Assembly: GCF_002261265.1 (NCBI RefSeq)
Contig: NZ_NEVK01000006.1
Coordinates: 248,001 to 312,000, forward strand
Direction: 5' to 3'
Origin: Bordetella genomosp. 7
GTDB taxonomy: Bacteria > Pseudomonadota > Gammaproteobacteria > Burkholderiales > Burkholderiaceae_B
DNA length: 64,000 nucleotides
Position numbers and translations under genes: made by a program. This document shows, in pieces, positions 1 to 8,045 of this stretch. The first letter of the stretch is position 1; every line of letters starts with the position of its first letter. The notes below the pieces were generated by a model. It had not been told where the DNA came from and searched no databases. It saw only the letters and a program-made list of their open reading frames with translations.

Positions 1-1215
1 TTCGGGGGTGACGAACAGTTCGTGGCGATACAGTTCCTGCGTGGCGATCACGTTGTCGCCCATGCCCGTGACTTCGGTCACCGACAGTACGCGGCGCTTG
101 CCGTTGGGCAACCGCCCGATCTGGATGATGAAGTCCAGCGCGCTGGCGATCTGGCGGCGCAGGCTGTCTTCGCTGCCCTGGAAACCGGCGAAACCCGCCA
201 GCATTTCGATGCGGTACAGGCATTCGCGCGGCGAATTGGCGTGGATCGTGGCCATGGAACCTTCATGCCCGGTGTTCATGGCCTGCAGCATGTCCATGAC
301 CTCGGCGCCGCGCACTTCGCCCACCACGACGCGGTCGGGCCGCATGCGCAGGCTGTTGCGGATCAGGTCCCGGATGGTGACCAGGCCGTCGCCGTCAAAG
401 CCGCCCTGGCGAGATTCCAGGCGCACCACGTGCGGATGGTTCAGCGACAGTTCGGCCGTGTCTTCGACCGTGACCACGCGCTCGGTACCCGGGATGAAAA
501 ACGCCAGCGCATTGAGCAGCGATGTCTTGCCCGAGCTGGTGCCGCCCGACACCAGGACGTTGCAGCGGTTGGCCACCGCCATGCTCAGCAGCCGGTGGAT
601 TTCTTCGTTGAATGTGCCCAGTGTCAGCAGGTCTGCCGGCTTGAGCGGGTCTTTGCGGAACTTCCGGATGGATACCATCGGCCCGTCGACGGCCAGGGGC
701 TCGATCACCACGTTCAGGCGGCCGCCGTCCGGCAGGCGCGCATCCACCATGGGGCAGGACTCATCCAGGCGGCGGCCGATGGGCGCCAGGATGCGGCGCA
801 CGATGCGCAGCACGTGCTGGTTGTCGGTAAAGCCCAGTTGTTCGCGCGCCAGCACGCCGCCGCGCGAGACAAACACATTGTCGTAGCCGTTGATGAGGAT
901 GTCTTCCACGGCGGGGTCGGCCAGCAGGTCTTCCAGCGGCCCCAGGCCGGCCAGTTCCTTGGTCAGGGCCTCGGCGATATGACGCATCTCGCTTTCGTTG
1001 ATGGCCACACGCCTGGTGCGCGCAAAACTGGCGACTTCGATGTCGACGAAATCCTGGATCGCTTCGCGCGCCCAGCGGCCGAATTCCGCGCCCAGCTCTT
1101 CGATGCGCGATAGCAGGTGTTCGTATGCCGCCGTCTTGACTTCCTGGTAGCGCTCCGAGCCCACAAAGCTCTTGTCGCCGTCGGGGCCGAACTGGATCGT
1201 GGCTGTCATGATCAT
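1..1215 (-). CDS. cpaF: Tad pilus assembly ATPase CpaF/TadA (3' end outside window)
   Basis: Hexameric secretion ATPase that powers Flp pilus assembly at the inner membrane. 405 codons are present and the C-terminus runs off the left edge, so roughly the last tenth of the family length is missing. Visible motifs: the conserved N-terminal segment VEDILINGYDNVFV, Walker A SGGTSSGKTSLLNAL, a Walker-B-like stretch RMRPDRVVVGEVRGAE, and the His-box region NTGHEGSMATIHANSP. The start is taken at ATG 1215, with AGGA five bases upstream; a second ATG lies two codons later at 1209. It starts 27 bases after cpaE ends, in the same transcriptional direction, as in other tad loci. The identification is firm; only the end is unseen. 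Confidence 0.95.
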   Translation of the reverse strand, partial: MIMTATIQFGPDGDKSFVGSERYQEVKTAAYEHLLSRIEELGAEFGRWAREAIQDFVDIEVASFARTRRVAINESEMRHIAEALTKELAGLGPLEDLLADPAVEDILINGYDNVFVSRGGVLAREQLGFTDNQHVLRIVRRILAPIGRRLDESCPMVDARLPDGGRLNVVIEPLAVDGPMVSIRKFRKDPLKPADLLTLGTFNEEIHRLLSMAVANRCNVLVSGGTSSGKTSLLNALAFFIPGTERVVTVEDTAELSLNHPHVVRLESRQGGFDGDGLVTIRDLIRNSLRMRPDRVVVGEVRGAEVMDMLQAMNTGHEGSMATIHANSPRECLYRIEMLAGFAGFQGSEDSLRRQIASALDFIIQIGRLPNGKRRVLSVTEVTGMGDNVIATQELYRHELFVTPE

Positions 1216-1242
1216 GTTGCGTCCTGTTGCCTGTCTGTGCCG

Positions 1243-2559
1243 TTAGCGGGCCACCACCATGCGCCGGTGCACGCCCGGCAGCCAAGTGGCCAGCCAGCTG
1301 CTGCGCCCCGAGGGCCGCGCGGTTTCGCTGCACAGCCTTTCCGCCAGCGCCTGCACGCCACGCACGTATACATCGCGCTCCGCGTCCTGGTGCAGCAGCC
1401 GTCCCTGGTTGGTGCACACCATCAGGGCAAGCGGGCGGTCCGGGAGCGTGCCGATGAGTTCGAGTTCGAACCGGTCGGCGATCTGCTGGGCGGTCATGCC
1501 GTAGCGTTCGTCGTAGCGATTGACCACCAGCCCCAGCGAACTGCGCTCGACCTGCTGGCGCTGCAGGTCCTGCAGCAAGCCTGCCAGCGCAACCAGGGAA
1601 CTGACGCTCTGGTCCGTGACGATCCAGCTCGCCGCGGAATTGCGCGCCAGCCTGGAAATGAATTCGATATTCGAGAACCCGCCCGTGTCGGTGACGACCA
1701 GGCCGAAGTACTGGCGCAAGCGCTCGAACACCAGCAGCGAATCCGACGGCGATACGTGGTTCATCTGGGACGGGTCGCGCGGCAGCGCCATCACGCTCAG
1801 GCCATCGCGGGTATGCGCCATGGCGGAAGCCAGCAGGGTCGCGTCCAGGCGTTGCAGATTGCGGGTCGCTTCGGCAAAGTCGAAATCGCTGGCCACGTTC
1901 ACATACAACTGCGCGTCGCCGATCGGCCAGCCCAGGTCAAGCAGGGCCACGCGCGACGACAACGGCAGCCCGGTATCCGCGCCGGCGTCTTTGCGCGCGC
2001 CGCCTTGTTCTGCGCGGGCCTGGGCAAAGCGGTCTTGCGTGATGCCGGCCAGATGCGCGGCCAGTGTGCTGGTGCCCACCCCCGCACGCGCGCCGATCAA
2101 CAGCACATCGCGCCGCGAGCCGCCTTCGGCACCGCCCGAGGGGGGCATGTCGAGCAGGCGCTGCACCACCTCGCGCACCTCGTGCGGCGCGACCGTGGGG
2201 TCGACAAAGTCCGTGACGCCCGCGCGCAACGCCGCGACCGCGCCCTCGGGCTGGCCCAGCAGCCCCACCGCCACTCGCGGTATGCCGGGCGCCACGCGCG
2301 CCAGCGTGCGGGCCAGGTCGGCCGAGCGCAGCAGCTTGCCCGGGTCGGCATTGCTGGCGGTGAAATCCAGGAAGATGATCTTGGGATCAATGTCCGACAG
2401 GCGCCTTCCCAACTGTTCGACAGAGGGCTGCTCTTGCGTCAGCACGCCTATGGGGCCCAGCGCCTCGACCAGCTGCGCGGCCACGGCATCGCCCTGGGAA
2501 CATAACAAGAACCGGACTCCGCTTTGCAGCCCGGGCAGTTCTGAAGAATGCGCCTTCAT
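1243..2559 (-). CDS. cpaE: Tad pilus localisation protein CpaE/TadZ, ParA-like
   Basis: 438-residue receiver-like plus ParA/MinD-like protein; in other bacteria CpaE/TadZ places the pilus machinery at the pole. The first ~130 residues look like a degenerate response-regulator fold (RFLLCSQGD start, IIFLDFTASN strand). A P-loop-like region, LLIGARAGVGTSTLAAHLAG, follows near residue 150 and then DLGWPIGDAQLYVNV. The P-loop lacks the lysines of a standard deviant Walker A (KGGVGKT), so ATP hydrolysis may be weak or absent. The start at ATG 2559 lies 5 bases after the cpaC stop; a longer in-frame reading to 2625 would run into cpaC and is not preferred. Confidence 0.88.
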   Translation of the reverse strand: MKAHSSELPGLQSGVRFLLCSQGDAVAAQLVEALGPIGVLTQEQPSVEQLGRRLSDIDPKIIFLDFTASNADPGKLLRSADLARTLARVAPGIPRVAVGLLGQPEGAVAALRAGVTDFVDPTVAPHEVREVVQRLLDMPPSGGAEGGSRRDVLLIGARAGVGTSTLAAHLAGITQDRFAQARAEQGGARKDAGADTGLPLSSRVALLDLGWPIGDAQLYVNVASDFDFAEATRNLQRLDATLLASAMAHTRDGLSVMALPRDPSQMNHVSPSDSLLVFERLRQYFGLVVTDTGGFSNIEFISRLARNSAASWIVTDQSVSSLVALAGLLQDLQRQQVERSSLGLVVNRYDERYGMTAQQIADRFELELIGTLPDRPLALMVCTNQGRLLHQDAERDVYVRGVQALAERLCSETARPSGRSSWLATWLPGVHRRMVVAR

Positions 2560-2564
2560 ATGGT

Positions 2565-3995
2565 TCACCGCGAAAAACCTGGTGCTTGTTGACCGCCGGC
2601 GGGGCCCATCAGGTAATAGCCCCATGCGTTGGTCATGGAATCGGTTCGCTCTTGCCGCTCGCCAGGCAGCGGCAATGCCACGCCACGCGCGATGGGCCGC
2701 ACCAGGCGCGGCGTCACCACGATGACGAGTTCGTGCTCTTCCTGCGAATACTCGATCCCCCGGAAGAACGCGCCGATGATGGGCAGCTCGCCCAGGAACG
2801 GCACCTTGTTGACCGACGCCTTGGTCTGCCTGGACACCAGCCCGCTGATGATGAAGCTCTCGCCATCGCCCAACTCAATGGTGGTATCGGCGCGGCGCGT
2901 GCGCAGCGCGGGAATCAACGTGGCTGTTTCACCGTTGAGGATCGGGATGCCGTTGACATAGTCCAGCTCGCTTGCTTCAGGCGCCACCTTCAGCGCAATG
3001 CGCTCGCGCGACAGCACCGTAGGCGTAACGGTCAGGCCTATGCCGAACGGCTTGAAGACGACGTTCTGCGTACCCAGCCCGCCCGACTCGGGAATGGGGA
3101 TCTCGCCGCCCGCCAGGAAGCTGGCGCTCTGCCCGCTCAGCGCCACCAGCGTGGGCTCGGCCAGCACCCGCGCCATGCCATTGGTCTGCAGCATGCGCAA
3201 TGTGGCGCCGAAGTTGTTCGAATCGAACAGCACGCTGAAGCCGTCGCCAAGCAGGCCGCGGCCGGGCAGCGCGCCCGGAACGGAAAGACTGCCCGGCGAG
3301 GTGCGGGCGCCGAACCCCCAGCTGCCCGCGCTGCCGGTCATGGACAATCCCACTTGCTTGAGCACCGAGCGGGACACTTCGACTACCTTGACTTCGACCT
3401 GGACGACGCCATTGGTGCCCGCCGTCGCGACATCCACCACCTTGTCCTCGCCCACCGCCGCCGCGGCCGCGGCCACGGAATTCTGATGCGACAGCGGCGA
3501 TGGCGCCTGGCCCGACACCACTGCATGAGCGCCCGCTACGTCCACGTTGGCGCCCCCGGCCTGTCCGCGGCGCGCCAGTTCCGACTGCACGGCGCCGCTG
3601 ACGCGCACCGTCCACACCATGGGGGTACGGCTGCCGCGCGCCCATACCTGCACCTCGGTCGACCCTGCCTTCTTGCCGATCAGCATCACCGCCGCGGGAC
3701 GGCCCGCGGCGGCGGGCAGCACCTTGACATCGGCGACGTCCGGGTCGGCCACGGCGATACGGGTCGGCGTGCCGGGCAAGGGAAGCAGATGCTGGCCCTT
3801 GACCGGCAGCGCCAGCTCCTGGGCGGCAGCCGGCGCCGGGGCGGCGTCGTTGGCGCGCGCCTGGGCGGCCACGCCGCCTGCATAGACAAGGCCGGCGACC
3901 GCCAGCGCGGAGCAAAGAAGAGAAGCGCGCATACGGGATGTGATCCGATTCGACATAGGTATGAAAAGCTCGCGACTGTGTAGGCTGGCGGCCAT
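2565..3995 (-). CDS. cpaC: Tad pilus outer-membrane secretin CpaC/RcpA
   Basis: Secretin that forms the outer-membrane channel for the Flp pilus. A signal peptide is visible (MRASLLCSALAVAGLVYAGG, ending near VAAQA), then the pilus N-terminal domain (VKGQHLLPLPGTPTRIAVAD), a BON-like stretch, and a C-terminal secretin domain with ELGDGESFIISGLVSR and VPFLGELPIIGAFFRG. The start is uncertain. ATG 3995 shares one base with the cpaB stop (TGATG) and has a GAG-type ribosome site, which suggests translational coupling. ATG 3956 and ATG 3932 would give a more usual signal-peptide n-region but lack a Shine-Dalgarno sequence. It sits between cpaB and cpaE in the standard order. Confidence 0.92.
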   Translation of the reverse strand: MAASLHSRELFIPMSNRITSRMRASLLCSALAVAGLVYAGGVAAQARANDAAPAPAAAQELALPVKGQHLLPLPGTPTRIAVADPDVADVKVLPAAAGRPAAVMLIGKKAGSTEVQVWARGSRTPMVWTVRVSGAVQSELARRGQAGGANVDVAGAHAVVSGQAPSPLSHQNSVAAAAAAVGEDKVVDVATAGTNGVVQVEVKVVEVSRSVLKQVGLSMTGSAGSWGFGARTSPGSLSVPGALPGRGLLGDGFSVLFDSNNFGATLRMLQTNGMARVLAEPTLVALSGQSASFLAGGEIPIPESGGLGTQNVVFKPFGIGLTVTPTVLSRERIALKVAPEASELDYVNGIPILNGETATLIPALRTRRADTTIELGDGESFIISGLVSRQTKASVNKVPFLGELPIIGAFFRGIEYSQEEHELVIVVTPRLVRPIARGVALPLPGERQERTDSMTNAWGYYLMGPAGGQQAPGFSR

Positions 3996-4954
3996 CAATA
4001 AGGCACTCGTTGCGTGGAATCGCCACGCAGGATTTCGATACTGCGCCCGCCGCCCGAACCGGCGCGCGCGGATCCCGTCCGTTTGACCGGCTGCGGCGCC
4101 GGGCCGTCGAGCTGCGCCAGGCTGTCGCCGGCATAAGCCCGGTTCGGACCAGCCTTCAGGGCTTCGCGCTGCTCCGGCGTCAGGCCGCTACGCTCGGGCA
4201 ACACTGCCTGGCGAACCGCGAACAGCTCGCGGTCCGGCAGCGTTTCATCGTCGGGCGCGCGCAGCGCCAATTGAATCTGGCCGGCACGGCTGGCGAGCAG
4301 CAGCTCGTTGACGTTTTCGATGGGCACGGCCAACAAGGCGGTGCGGGCGGGAGGCTGGGTCGCCGGACGCTGCACCGCGGGTTTATCGCCTTCGACGGGA
4401 GGGCCGTCGATAGACTCAGGCCCGTATGCCAGCACACGCACGCGCGACTGCAGCAGGCGCACCTGGCTGCCCTGCACTTCCTGGTCTTTCTTGAGCATGA
4501 AGAAAACATCGACCAGATCGCCCGGCATGATGCGGTTGCCCGCGCCGACGATTTCGTCCACCGGCACGGCTACCGCGCGCTCGCCCTCGTGCAGCTGGCG
4601 CGCCAAACCCTGGGCAAGCATCTGCCGGGTCACGGGCTCGCCGGGGGCGATGTCCAGGCGCACGACCTCACCGGCCAGATCTTCGGGCCGGACGTATCCG
4701 TGGCTCAGCGCCACGGGCCATTGCACGACCTCGAGCATGTCGGCTTCCAGGCGCGTGCCCGCGACCAGCGGCTTGGCGGCCAGCACCACCGGATACGTGG
4801 CCTGGGGCACTTTGGCTTCGGCGATGGCGGGCGCGGCGGGCGCAGGGGCCGGCGGCGCGGCGACGGGGCGGCTGGCCACGTAGTAGGCCAATGCCGCGAG
4901 CACAATACCTGCTGCCAGCAGAACGGCGGCGAGAATCTTACTAACGCCGGTCAT
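3995..4954 (-). CDS. cpaB: Tad pilus assembly protein CpaB/RcpC
   Basis: 319-residue periplasmic protein with an N-terminal membrane anchor (ILAAVLLAAGIVLAALAYYV), a proline/alanine-rich linker, and a SAF domain (PLVAGTRLEADMLEVVQWP to GEPVTRQMLAQGLARQL) followed by the RcpC region (VDEIVGAGNRIMPGDLVDVF). CpaB is thought to work with the secretin, possibly through cell-wall binding by the SAF domain. The ATG at 4954 overlaps the stop of the upstream TadE-like gene (ATGA), which decides the start over a longer in-frame reading to 5074. The C-terminal tail is Arg/Ser/Gly-rich. Confidence 0.92.
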   Translation of the reverse strand: MTGVSKILAAVLLAAGIVLAALAYYVASRPVAAPPAPAPAAPAIAEAKVPQATYPVVLAAKPLVAGTRLEADMLEVVQWPVALSHGYVRPEDLAGEVVRLDIAPGEPVTRQMLAQGLARQLHEGERAVAVPVDEIVGAGNRIMPGDLVDVFFMLKKDQEVQGSQVRLLQSRVRVLAYGPESIDGPPVEGDKPAVQRPATQPPARTALLAVPIENVNELLLASRAGQIQLALRAPDDETLPDRELFAVRQAVLPERSGLTPEQREALKAGPNRAYAGDSLAQLDGPAPQPVKRTGSARAGSGGGRSIEILRGDSTQRVPY

Positions 4955-5445
4955 AGCGGCTCCTGTGTAATTTGAATGGTCGCACGAGCGGATAACGTTT
5001 GCGGAATAAGCGAAGCCTGGCCACCGCGGGAGGCAAGGTCCAATAAGCTCTGGAACGATCTCAGCAGCGGCCACTGCGTCACGTCATAACGCAGCACGAC
5101 GGACATGCAACCCACCGCCGACCCGTCGGCGGCGGTCCAGGCGCAGGCAAACGGCGCGGCTGTGCGGTTGCACTCCACCTTGCTGCCCGGGCCGAATACG
5201 TTCACCGCCGCATCGCAGGCGATTGCCTGCACATCGGGCTGGCCCGCGTATTGCGCCTGCAGGCCGGCGCGCGCGCCCTCGCCCGCTGCGCCCGACAGCT
5301 GTTGCTGGGCCCAGAAAATTGCGCCATAGCCCACGATGCTCAGCAAGATCAGCAGCATCAGGGTGAGCACCATGGCGAACTCGATCGCTGCCACGCCGCG
5401 TTGGCGTTGCCGGGATGCGCGCAGGGGAACTTGCCTTGCCCGCAT
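4951..5445 (-). CDS. TadE-like pseudopilin (first copy)
   Basis: 164 residues with the TadE/TadF signature: a basic N-terminus (RASRQRQRG), the prepilin-like processing region GVAAIEFAMVLTLMLLILL with the conserved Glu at position +5 type, and one transmembrane helix followed by a periplasmic domain. Four cysteines in the C-terminal part (IACDAA, VECNRT, FACAW, VGCMS) could form disulfides. TadE proteins are minor pseudopilins processed by the TadV/CpaA peptidase. It ends in an ATGA overlap with cpaB and starts one base after the second TadE-like gene ends. Which of the two corresponds to TadE and which to TadF cannot be told from sequence alone. Confidence 0.85.
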   Translation of the reverse strand: MRARQVPLRASRQRQRGVAAIEFAMVLTLMLLILLSIVGYGAIFWAQQQLSGAAGEGARAGLQAQYAGQPDVQAIACDAAVNVFGPGSKVECNRTAAPFACAWTAADGSAVGCMSVVLRYDVTQWPLLRSFQSLLDLASRGGQASLIPQTLSARATIQITQEPL

Positions 5446-5446
5446 G

Positions 5447-5995
5447 TCAGCTCCCCGGAGCGGCGGCCAGGCTGCCCAGCCGCACGGCGGCGCGCGCGTG
5501 CAATTGCGCAGGCACGATGGCCCGCTGAATGAGCGGAAGATTCGGAATCAATGGTTGGGCGCCATAGGCATAGCTGACCACCACCTCTATCCATTCGGGG
5601 TCGTCCGCCGGTATCAGGCCGCTGCAGTTGCCGCCGTTGGCGTGGCTCAAACGCCCGTTGCCGCTGCAGACCGCGACCGACAGCGGCTCTCCGGAGATCG
5701 TGGTGATCCAGTCGGCGCGCTCCAGCGCGACATTGCGCGCCGCGTCGGCGCGCAACTGCATGTGCGTGGCGCCGGGCTGCCATTGCAGGGCCTTGCGCGC
5801 CGCATCCTGCGCGGCCAGGTTCAACGACTGCTGGGCCGTGAATATCATTCCGTACATCATGATGCCGTAGAGCACCAGGAAAAACGCCAGGAAGATCAGC
5901 GCGAACTCCACAGCATAGGCGCCACGCTGAGCGCGCCCAATGCCAGGTATGTGGCGTACGGCACCTGGCGCAGACGTTGCGGCAGCGCCCGCCAA
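5447..5995 (-). CDS. TadE-like pseudopilin (second copy, unusual start)
   Basis: The conserved part is clear: QRGAYAVEFALIFLAFFLVL followed by YGIMMYGMIFTAQQSLNLAA, the TadE processing motif plus transmembrane helix, then a periplasmic domain to residue ~180. No ATG exists near the expected start. The coordinates use an in-frame TTG at 5995, which places the start about 100 bases inside the 3' end of the prepilin peptidase gene. An ATT at 5941 would give a 164-residue protein starting just before the motif, the same length as the first copy, and a GTG at 5911 would cut into the motif. The gene is real on composition and family match; the start is not settled. Confidence 0.75.
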   Translation of the reverse strand: MAGAAATSAPGAVRHIPGIGRAQRGAYAVEFALIFLAFFLVLYGIMMYGMIFTAQQSLNLAAQDAARKALQWQPGATHMQLRADAARNVALERADWITTISGEPLSVAVCSGNGRLSHANGGNCSGLIPADDPEWIEVVVSYAYGAQPLIPNLPLIQRAIVPAQLHARAAVRLGSLAAAPGS

Positions 5996-6441
5996 CGCGA
6001 AACCGCCAGGTATATCGCCGCATGCAGGCCGGCCAGCAGGGTGCCCGCGGCGAGCACCCAGCACAGGTACTTCAGGCCGAACACCAGCCCATAGGCGGCG
6101 ATGACTTTCACATCCCCCGCGCCCATGATGCGGCGCGTCCATAGCGGCAGGAATGCAAGGGCGGCCAGGAACCCGGCGATGGCCCAGCCCCAGCCCGGCC
6201 ACAATGGCGGATACGCCCAGCCGGGCGCCACGCTGGCGGCTATCGACCACAGCACCTGAAAGCAGACGGCGGCCACCACCAGCACGTTCGGAACCCTGCG
6301 ATGGCGCCAGTCGGCTGCCATCAGCAGTACGTTCCAGAGTACGAACAATAGCCACCACAACGATTCCCCAAGGTACAACCGAACACCCTTGTGTCTGATC
6401 TGTCGGATTGAACGCAGGCGCCACGCAGCCGACGTCAACAC
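5896..6441 (-). CDS. cpaA: A24 prepilin peptidase CpaA/TadV
   Basis: Inner-membrane aspartyl protease that cleaves the Flp prepilin and TadE/F pseudopilins. 181 residues from GTG 6441, about the usual size for the short TadV form that lacks a methylase domain. Both catalytic aspartates are in view: MAADWRHRRVPN (xxDxxxxxxPN type) and MGAGDVKVIAAYGL (the GxGD motif). Around five hydrophobic helices follow. The start is uncertain: GTG 6441 gives a basic N-terminal tail (RSIRQIRHKGVRLYLGE) and a downstream TTG would start closer to the first helix. Its 3' end overlaps the likely start of the second TadE-like gene. Confidence 0.85.
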   Translation of the reverse strand: MLTSAAWRLRSIRQIRHKGVRLYLGESLWWLLFVLWNVLLMAADWRHRRVPNVLVVAAVCFQVLWSIAASVAPGWAYPPLWPGWGWAIAGFLAALAFLPLWTRRIMGAGDVKVIAAYGLVFGLKYLCWVLAAGTLLAGLHAAIYLAVSRWRALPQRLRQVPYATYLALGALSVAPMLWSSR

Positions 6442-6512
6442 GACATGCGGGCGTTTTCCCGCATGTCGTTCGCTTCAGCAGTGCGACGGCAATCCCGCGT
6501 CGACTGTGGGTA

Positions 6513-6704
6513 TTACGGCGTCGTGGTGCCGCCGCTGAGGGTTGTCAGTTTTGCGGAAATCGTACCGAAGAAATCTTCGAGCCCATCGGTCAGCGCCGTA
6601 ATCACGACAGCCAACCCCGCCACCAGCAAGGCCGCGAGAATCGCGTATTCGAGCGTGGTCACGCCCTCTTCATCGTTCCAGAACTGCAAGAATTGCTGCT
6701 TCAT
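6513..6704 (-). CDS. flp: Flp-type major pilin
   Basis: 63-residue type IVb pilin subunit of the Tad pilus. The leader MKQQFLQFWNDEEG ends in the G|xxxxE processing context (EEGVTTLEYAILAALLVAG), followed by a single hydrophobic helix and a short Thr/Gly-rich tail ending TTTP. The ribosome site GGGAGAGAG lies just upstream of ATG 6704, the strongest in this operon, as expected for the most abundant product. It is the first pilus gene of the operon and is followed by the prepilin peptidase about 70 bases on. Confidence 0.93.
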   Translation of the reverse strand: MKQQFLQFWNDEEGVTTLEYAILAALLVAGLAVVITALTDGLEDFFGTISAKLTTLSGGTTTP

Positions 6705-6741
6705 TTTCTCTCTCCCATGCGTATGCATGACTTACGGTTTT

Positions 6742-6795
6742 GGCCGCCACCATGATCTGGCGGCCGGCCCCCTGGCCCCGGCGAAAAACCGGGGC
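6742..6795 (-). repeat. Two inverted repeats between the MHYT gene and flp
   Basis: GCCCCGG/CCGGGGC (6775-6781 with 6789-6795, 7-base loop) sits directly after the MHYT stop codon, and GGCCGCC/GGCGGCC (6742-6748 with 6759-6765, 10-base loop) follows. Neither is trailed by a T run on the minus strand, so these may be weak terminators or mRNA-stabilising hairpins 5' of flp. Confidence 0.5.
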
Positions 6796-7626
6796 TTATC
6801 CGCGCCCCAGCGGCTGCGCCAGGCCATTGCCTGCGCCTCCGGGAGCACCAGATCCAATCAGCACGTCCACACGCTGCGCCATCTTCTGGCGAAACCGCAA
6901 GGACGCGCGGTGTAACTGCCAGCGCAGCAGCGCCAGCGTAACGATCGACAACGCAAACACCACATAAGGCAGCGACGACCCGCCGACGAGCCAGCCTGCG
7001 AACTCGCGCGGCGCCGTGCACACCATCACGCCCGCCGCGGCGGCGCTGTAGTGCATGCCGCACACGGCAAAAGCCATGACCGCTGCGGCCATCGCGCGCT
7101 GCCGTGCCGTGTGCACGTTGAACGCCAGCCACAATGCGGCGACGGCCGCCACCACAGCCACCACCACCGACAGCACGACCAACGGCAAGCTCCACTGGAA
7201 CACCGCGGGTATGCGCATGGCTGCGATTCCTACGTAATGCATCGCCGCGACGCCCAGGCCGGCCAACACCCCGCCAGCCACGCATCGCCATACGGCAAAG
7301 CGCGCACGGGCCACGTACCAGAGCGCGGCACCCGAGCACAGCACCGCCAGCAAGAAACTCAGCGCGGTAAGCGCCACGTCGTAGCCGGCGGAAAACGGCA
7401 TGGCCTGCGCCTGCATCCCGACGAAATGCATACTCCAGATGCCGATGCCGCCCATTGCCACCGCTGCGATCCCCACATACGGCAACCAGGGCTGGCCATC
7501 GGCGACGGCGGCGCGAACATGGGCTGCGGCGGTCAAGGCGACGTAGGCCCCGAACCCGGCCAACAGGAACGACAGCATCACTACGCCGGGTGCGAATGAC
7601 AGGGGAACGGTTTCGCCGGGAATCAT
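6796..7626 (-). CDS. MHYT-domain integral membrane sensor, no output domain
   Basis: 276-residue polytopic membrane protein. Three MHYT-type motifs are seen, each at the periplasmic end of a helix: WSMHFVGM (~residue 65), AAMHYVGI (~125) and CGMHYSAA (~190). MHYT domains are proposed to sense diatomic gases through bound metal. Here there is no GGDEF, EAL or kinase domain; after seven predicted helices only a short basic tail remains (HRASLRFRQKMAQRVDV). The family function is not experimentally settled. It is transcribed toward flp with a 91-base gap and could be co-transcribed with the pilus genes, perhaps as a signalling input. No clear Shine-Dalgarno precedes ATG 7626. Confidence 0.85.
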   Translation of the reverse strand: MIPGETVPLSFAPGVVMLSFLLAGFGAYVALTAAAHVRAAVADGQPWLPYVGIAAVAMGGIGIWSMHFVGMQAQAMPFSAGYDVALTALSFLLAVLCSGAALWYVARARFAVWRCVAGGVLAGLGVAAMHYVGIAAMRIPAVFQWSLPLVVLSVVVAVVAAVAALWLAFNVHTARQRAMAAAVMAFAVCGMHYSAAAAGVMVCTAPREFAGWLVGGSSLPYVVFALSIVTLALLRWQLHRASLRFRQKMAQRVDVLIGSGAPGGAGNGLAQPLGRG

Positions 7627-7779
7627 GAGTGAACGTGTACGTTGCGCGGCTGTCTGGGCTGCTCACTGCGGCCGTGGCGAGCGTCCGTCTGCCGCGAGCC
7701 CTGATCAGGAACAAGAGCGCGGGCGCTACACATCGGCACAACTGGAACAGGCTTATTTCTAGTCGTTTCGCTACGGTTA

Positions 7780-7879
7780 TTACGTAAATTGTTTATTTAT
7801 TTCCGACTATCCTATCCTATCCGGGCAATATGTCTAGATAATGATTGAAACCGACAACAAAATGCAGCATATACGTTAC
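7780..7879 (+). promoter_or_regulatory. TTACGTAA palindrome and ACGTTAC motif upstream of the TpsB-like gene
   Basis: TTACGTAA at 7780-7787 is an exact 8-base palindrome, and ACGTTAC at 7873-7879 is the reverse complement of GTAACGT. The same words (GTTACGTAAC, GTAACGT, GTAACAT) cluster upstream of the lipoprotein gene at 9823-9875. Possible binding sites for a shared regulator; the MarR protein at 11686 is one candidate. This is inference only. Confidence 0.4.
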
Positions 7880-7902
7880 ATATTGCTAATTTTCAAGCCT
7901 GG

Positions 7903-7938
7903 AAACCATACAGATAAGAGAAATATGTATGGTTTTTT
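7903..7938 (+). terminator. Intrinsic terminator in the leader of the TpsB-like gene
   Basis: Nine-base arms AAACCATAC (7903-7911) and GTATGGTTT (7927-7935) with a 15-base loop run into a TTTTTT tract (7933-7938). It ends 107 bases before the start codon at 8046 on the coding strand. There is no plus-strand gene upstream for it to terminate, so it could act as an attenuator. Confidence 0.6.
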
Positions 7939-8045
7939 AACGTCAAGGTGTCGGTAGCTTTTGCGTTATGGCAACATTCGAAATTCTTAGTATTGTTTCT
8001 GTTGCGAGCGGGCGCACCACGTAGCGGACCGCCGCCTTTGTTGCT

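Larger units (their letters stand above)
7627..8045. other. AT-rich divergent intergenic region
   Basis: About 420 bases between the MHYT gene (minus) and the TpsB-like gene (plus), far richer in A+T than its surroundings and without a credible gene. It holds a TTACGTAA palindrome (7780-7787), an ACGTTAC motif (7873-7879), a possible weak promoter (TTGAAA at 7845-7850, 17 bases, CATATA) and a hairpin terminator (7903-7938). Confidence 0.6.

Noticed and set aside
22-1113. Plus-strand 363-codon frame over cpaF
   Set aside because: Shadow of a well-conserved secretion ATPase on the minus strand.
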